A stretch of 45,603 nucleotides of DNA from Oscillospiraceae bacterium (GTDB lineage Bacteria > Bacillota > Clostridia > Oscillospirales > Ruminococcaceae), in contig JAGZUF010000020.1 of NCBI GenBank assembly GCA_018380115.1, positions 1-45,603 of the forward strand. The letters run 5' to 3'. Shown one piece after another: positions 45,441 to 45,603 of this stretch (positions within the stretch are counted from its first letter, which is position 1; the number at the start of each line of letters is the position of its first letter). The translations under genes and the position numbers were made by a program. A model generated the notes under the pieces. The model was not told where the DNA came from. It ran no database searches and saw only the letters and a program-made list of their open reading frames with translations.

Positions 45441-45603
45441 TTAGGGAAATGACAACCCCCAGGTCTGCTGGGGAGAATAAAAAGGCTTTCGCTTCCAGCA
45501 TCGGGCGAAGCGGGAAGAGATGAACAACTTTACGATTGCCAGAAAGATAATCCTGGATAAACAGCGCCTGTTTACGGGCCGCAGGGCAAGTGATGCAGGC
45601 GGC
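45441..45603 (+). repeat. ~240-bp interspersed intergenic repeat, copy R5 (cut by window end)
   Basis: It starts TTAGGGAAATGACAACCCCC, then TGGGGAGAATAAAAAGGC and TTTCGCTTCCAGCATCGGGC, then GCCTGTTTACGGGC, GGCAAGTGATGCAGGCGGC at the window edge. The left half and centre of the consensus are present, and the right half lies outside the window. As in the other copies it directly follows a terminator. Confidence 0.82.

Noticed and set aside
1..45603. CRISPR array, prophage, integrase or IS element
   Set aside because: No regularly spaced short repeats, cas genes, phage structural genes, transposases or integrases were seen. The ~240-bp repeats are too long and too sparse for CRISPR.

Overview
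The window is GC-rich (by eye about 60% or more) and reads as chromosome of an anaerobic, high-GC Clostridia species. An Oscillospiraceae/Ruminococcaceae relative (Faecalibacterium, Subdoligranulum or Gemmiger type) is the best guess. The reasons are IreB, the CD1247-type zinc-ribbon protein, a flavoredoxin-rubredoxin fusion, a T-box on pheST, ECF substrate components under riboswitches (ThiT/TPP and QueT/probable preQ1-III), and Gram-positive promoters and Shine-Dalgarno sites. The genus is inferred, not proven. No phage, IS element, CRISPR array or plasmid gene was seen.

Layout. 1-805: non-coding, with a duplicated 109-bp element. 806-5336 (+): leuS, rpsU, yqeG-like, efp and a CD1247-type acidic zinc-ribbon protein. 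5400-5891: two tandem copies of an interspersed ~240-bp repeat. 6009-10527 (-): ireB with a 98-aa conserved partner, then pheST behind a Phe T-box. 11047-12113 (+): acpS with an overlapping HD hydrolase, then another repeat copy. 12558-16828 (+): a MATE transporter, then a YtrA-type GntR regulator with an ABC exporter. 17395-20898 (+): CPBP protease, GH13 enzyme, GNAT and a C26 amidohydrolase, followed by a decayed LysR gene. 21275-22537 (-): queT and a HAD phosphatase behind a structured leader.

22644-28035 (+): a promoter with a perfect palindrome over its -10 drives azlCD, then a P-type ATPase, a GT2-GtrA glycosyltransferase and a PlsC-like acyltransferase, the last three overlapping. 28104-28733: high-molecular-weight rubredoxin with a PerR-like box. 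28803-32582 (-): an osmoprotectant ABC operon led by a BusR-like (GntR plus RCK_C) regulator. 33038-33111 (-): tRNA-Gly(CCC). 33313-37365 (+): DUF6514-like, PHP, TSCPD and a ClpC-like ATPase. 37548-37775: repeat copy. 37875-39532 (-): a cytidylate-kinase-like protein and thiT with its TPP riboswitch. 39622-41652 (-): a clearly AT-rich patch holding a small ABC transporter and a DUF1801 gene. 41894-43625 (-): nth with a second azlCD pair. 43758-45368 (+): glyA and a YbjQ-family gene, then a repeat copy cut by the window end.

Most of the content is housekeeping (translation, DNA repair, one-carbon metabolism, vitamin and amino-acid transport), well supported by complete families. The parts that standard families do not explain are the intergenic repeat family (five copies plus two partial relatives), the ATPase-glycosyltransferase-acyltransferase overlap cluster, the operator-like palindrome at azlC, the BusR-like osmoprotectant system with reversed domain order in its fused permease, and the shared palindromic -35 between nth and glyA.
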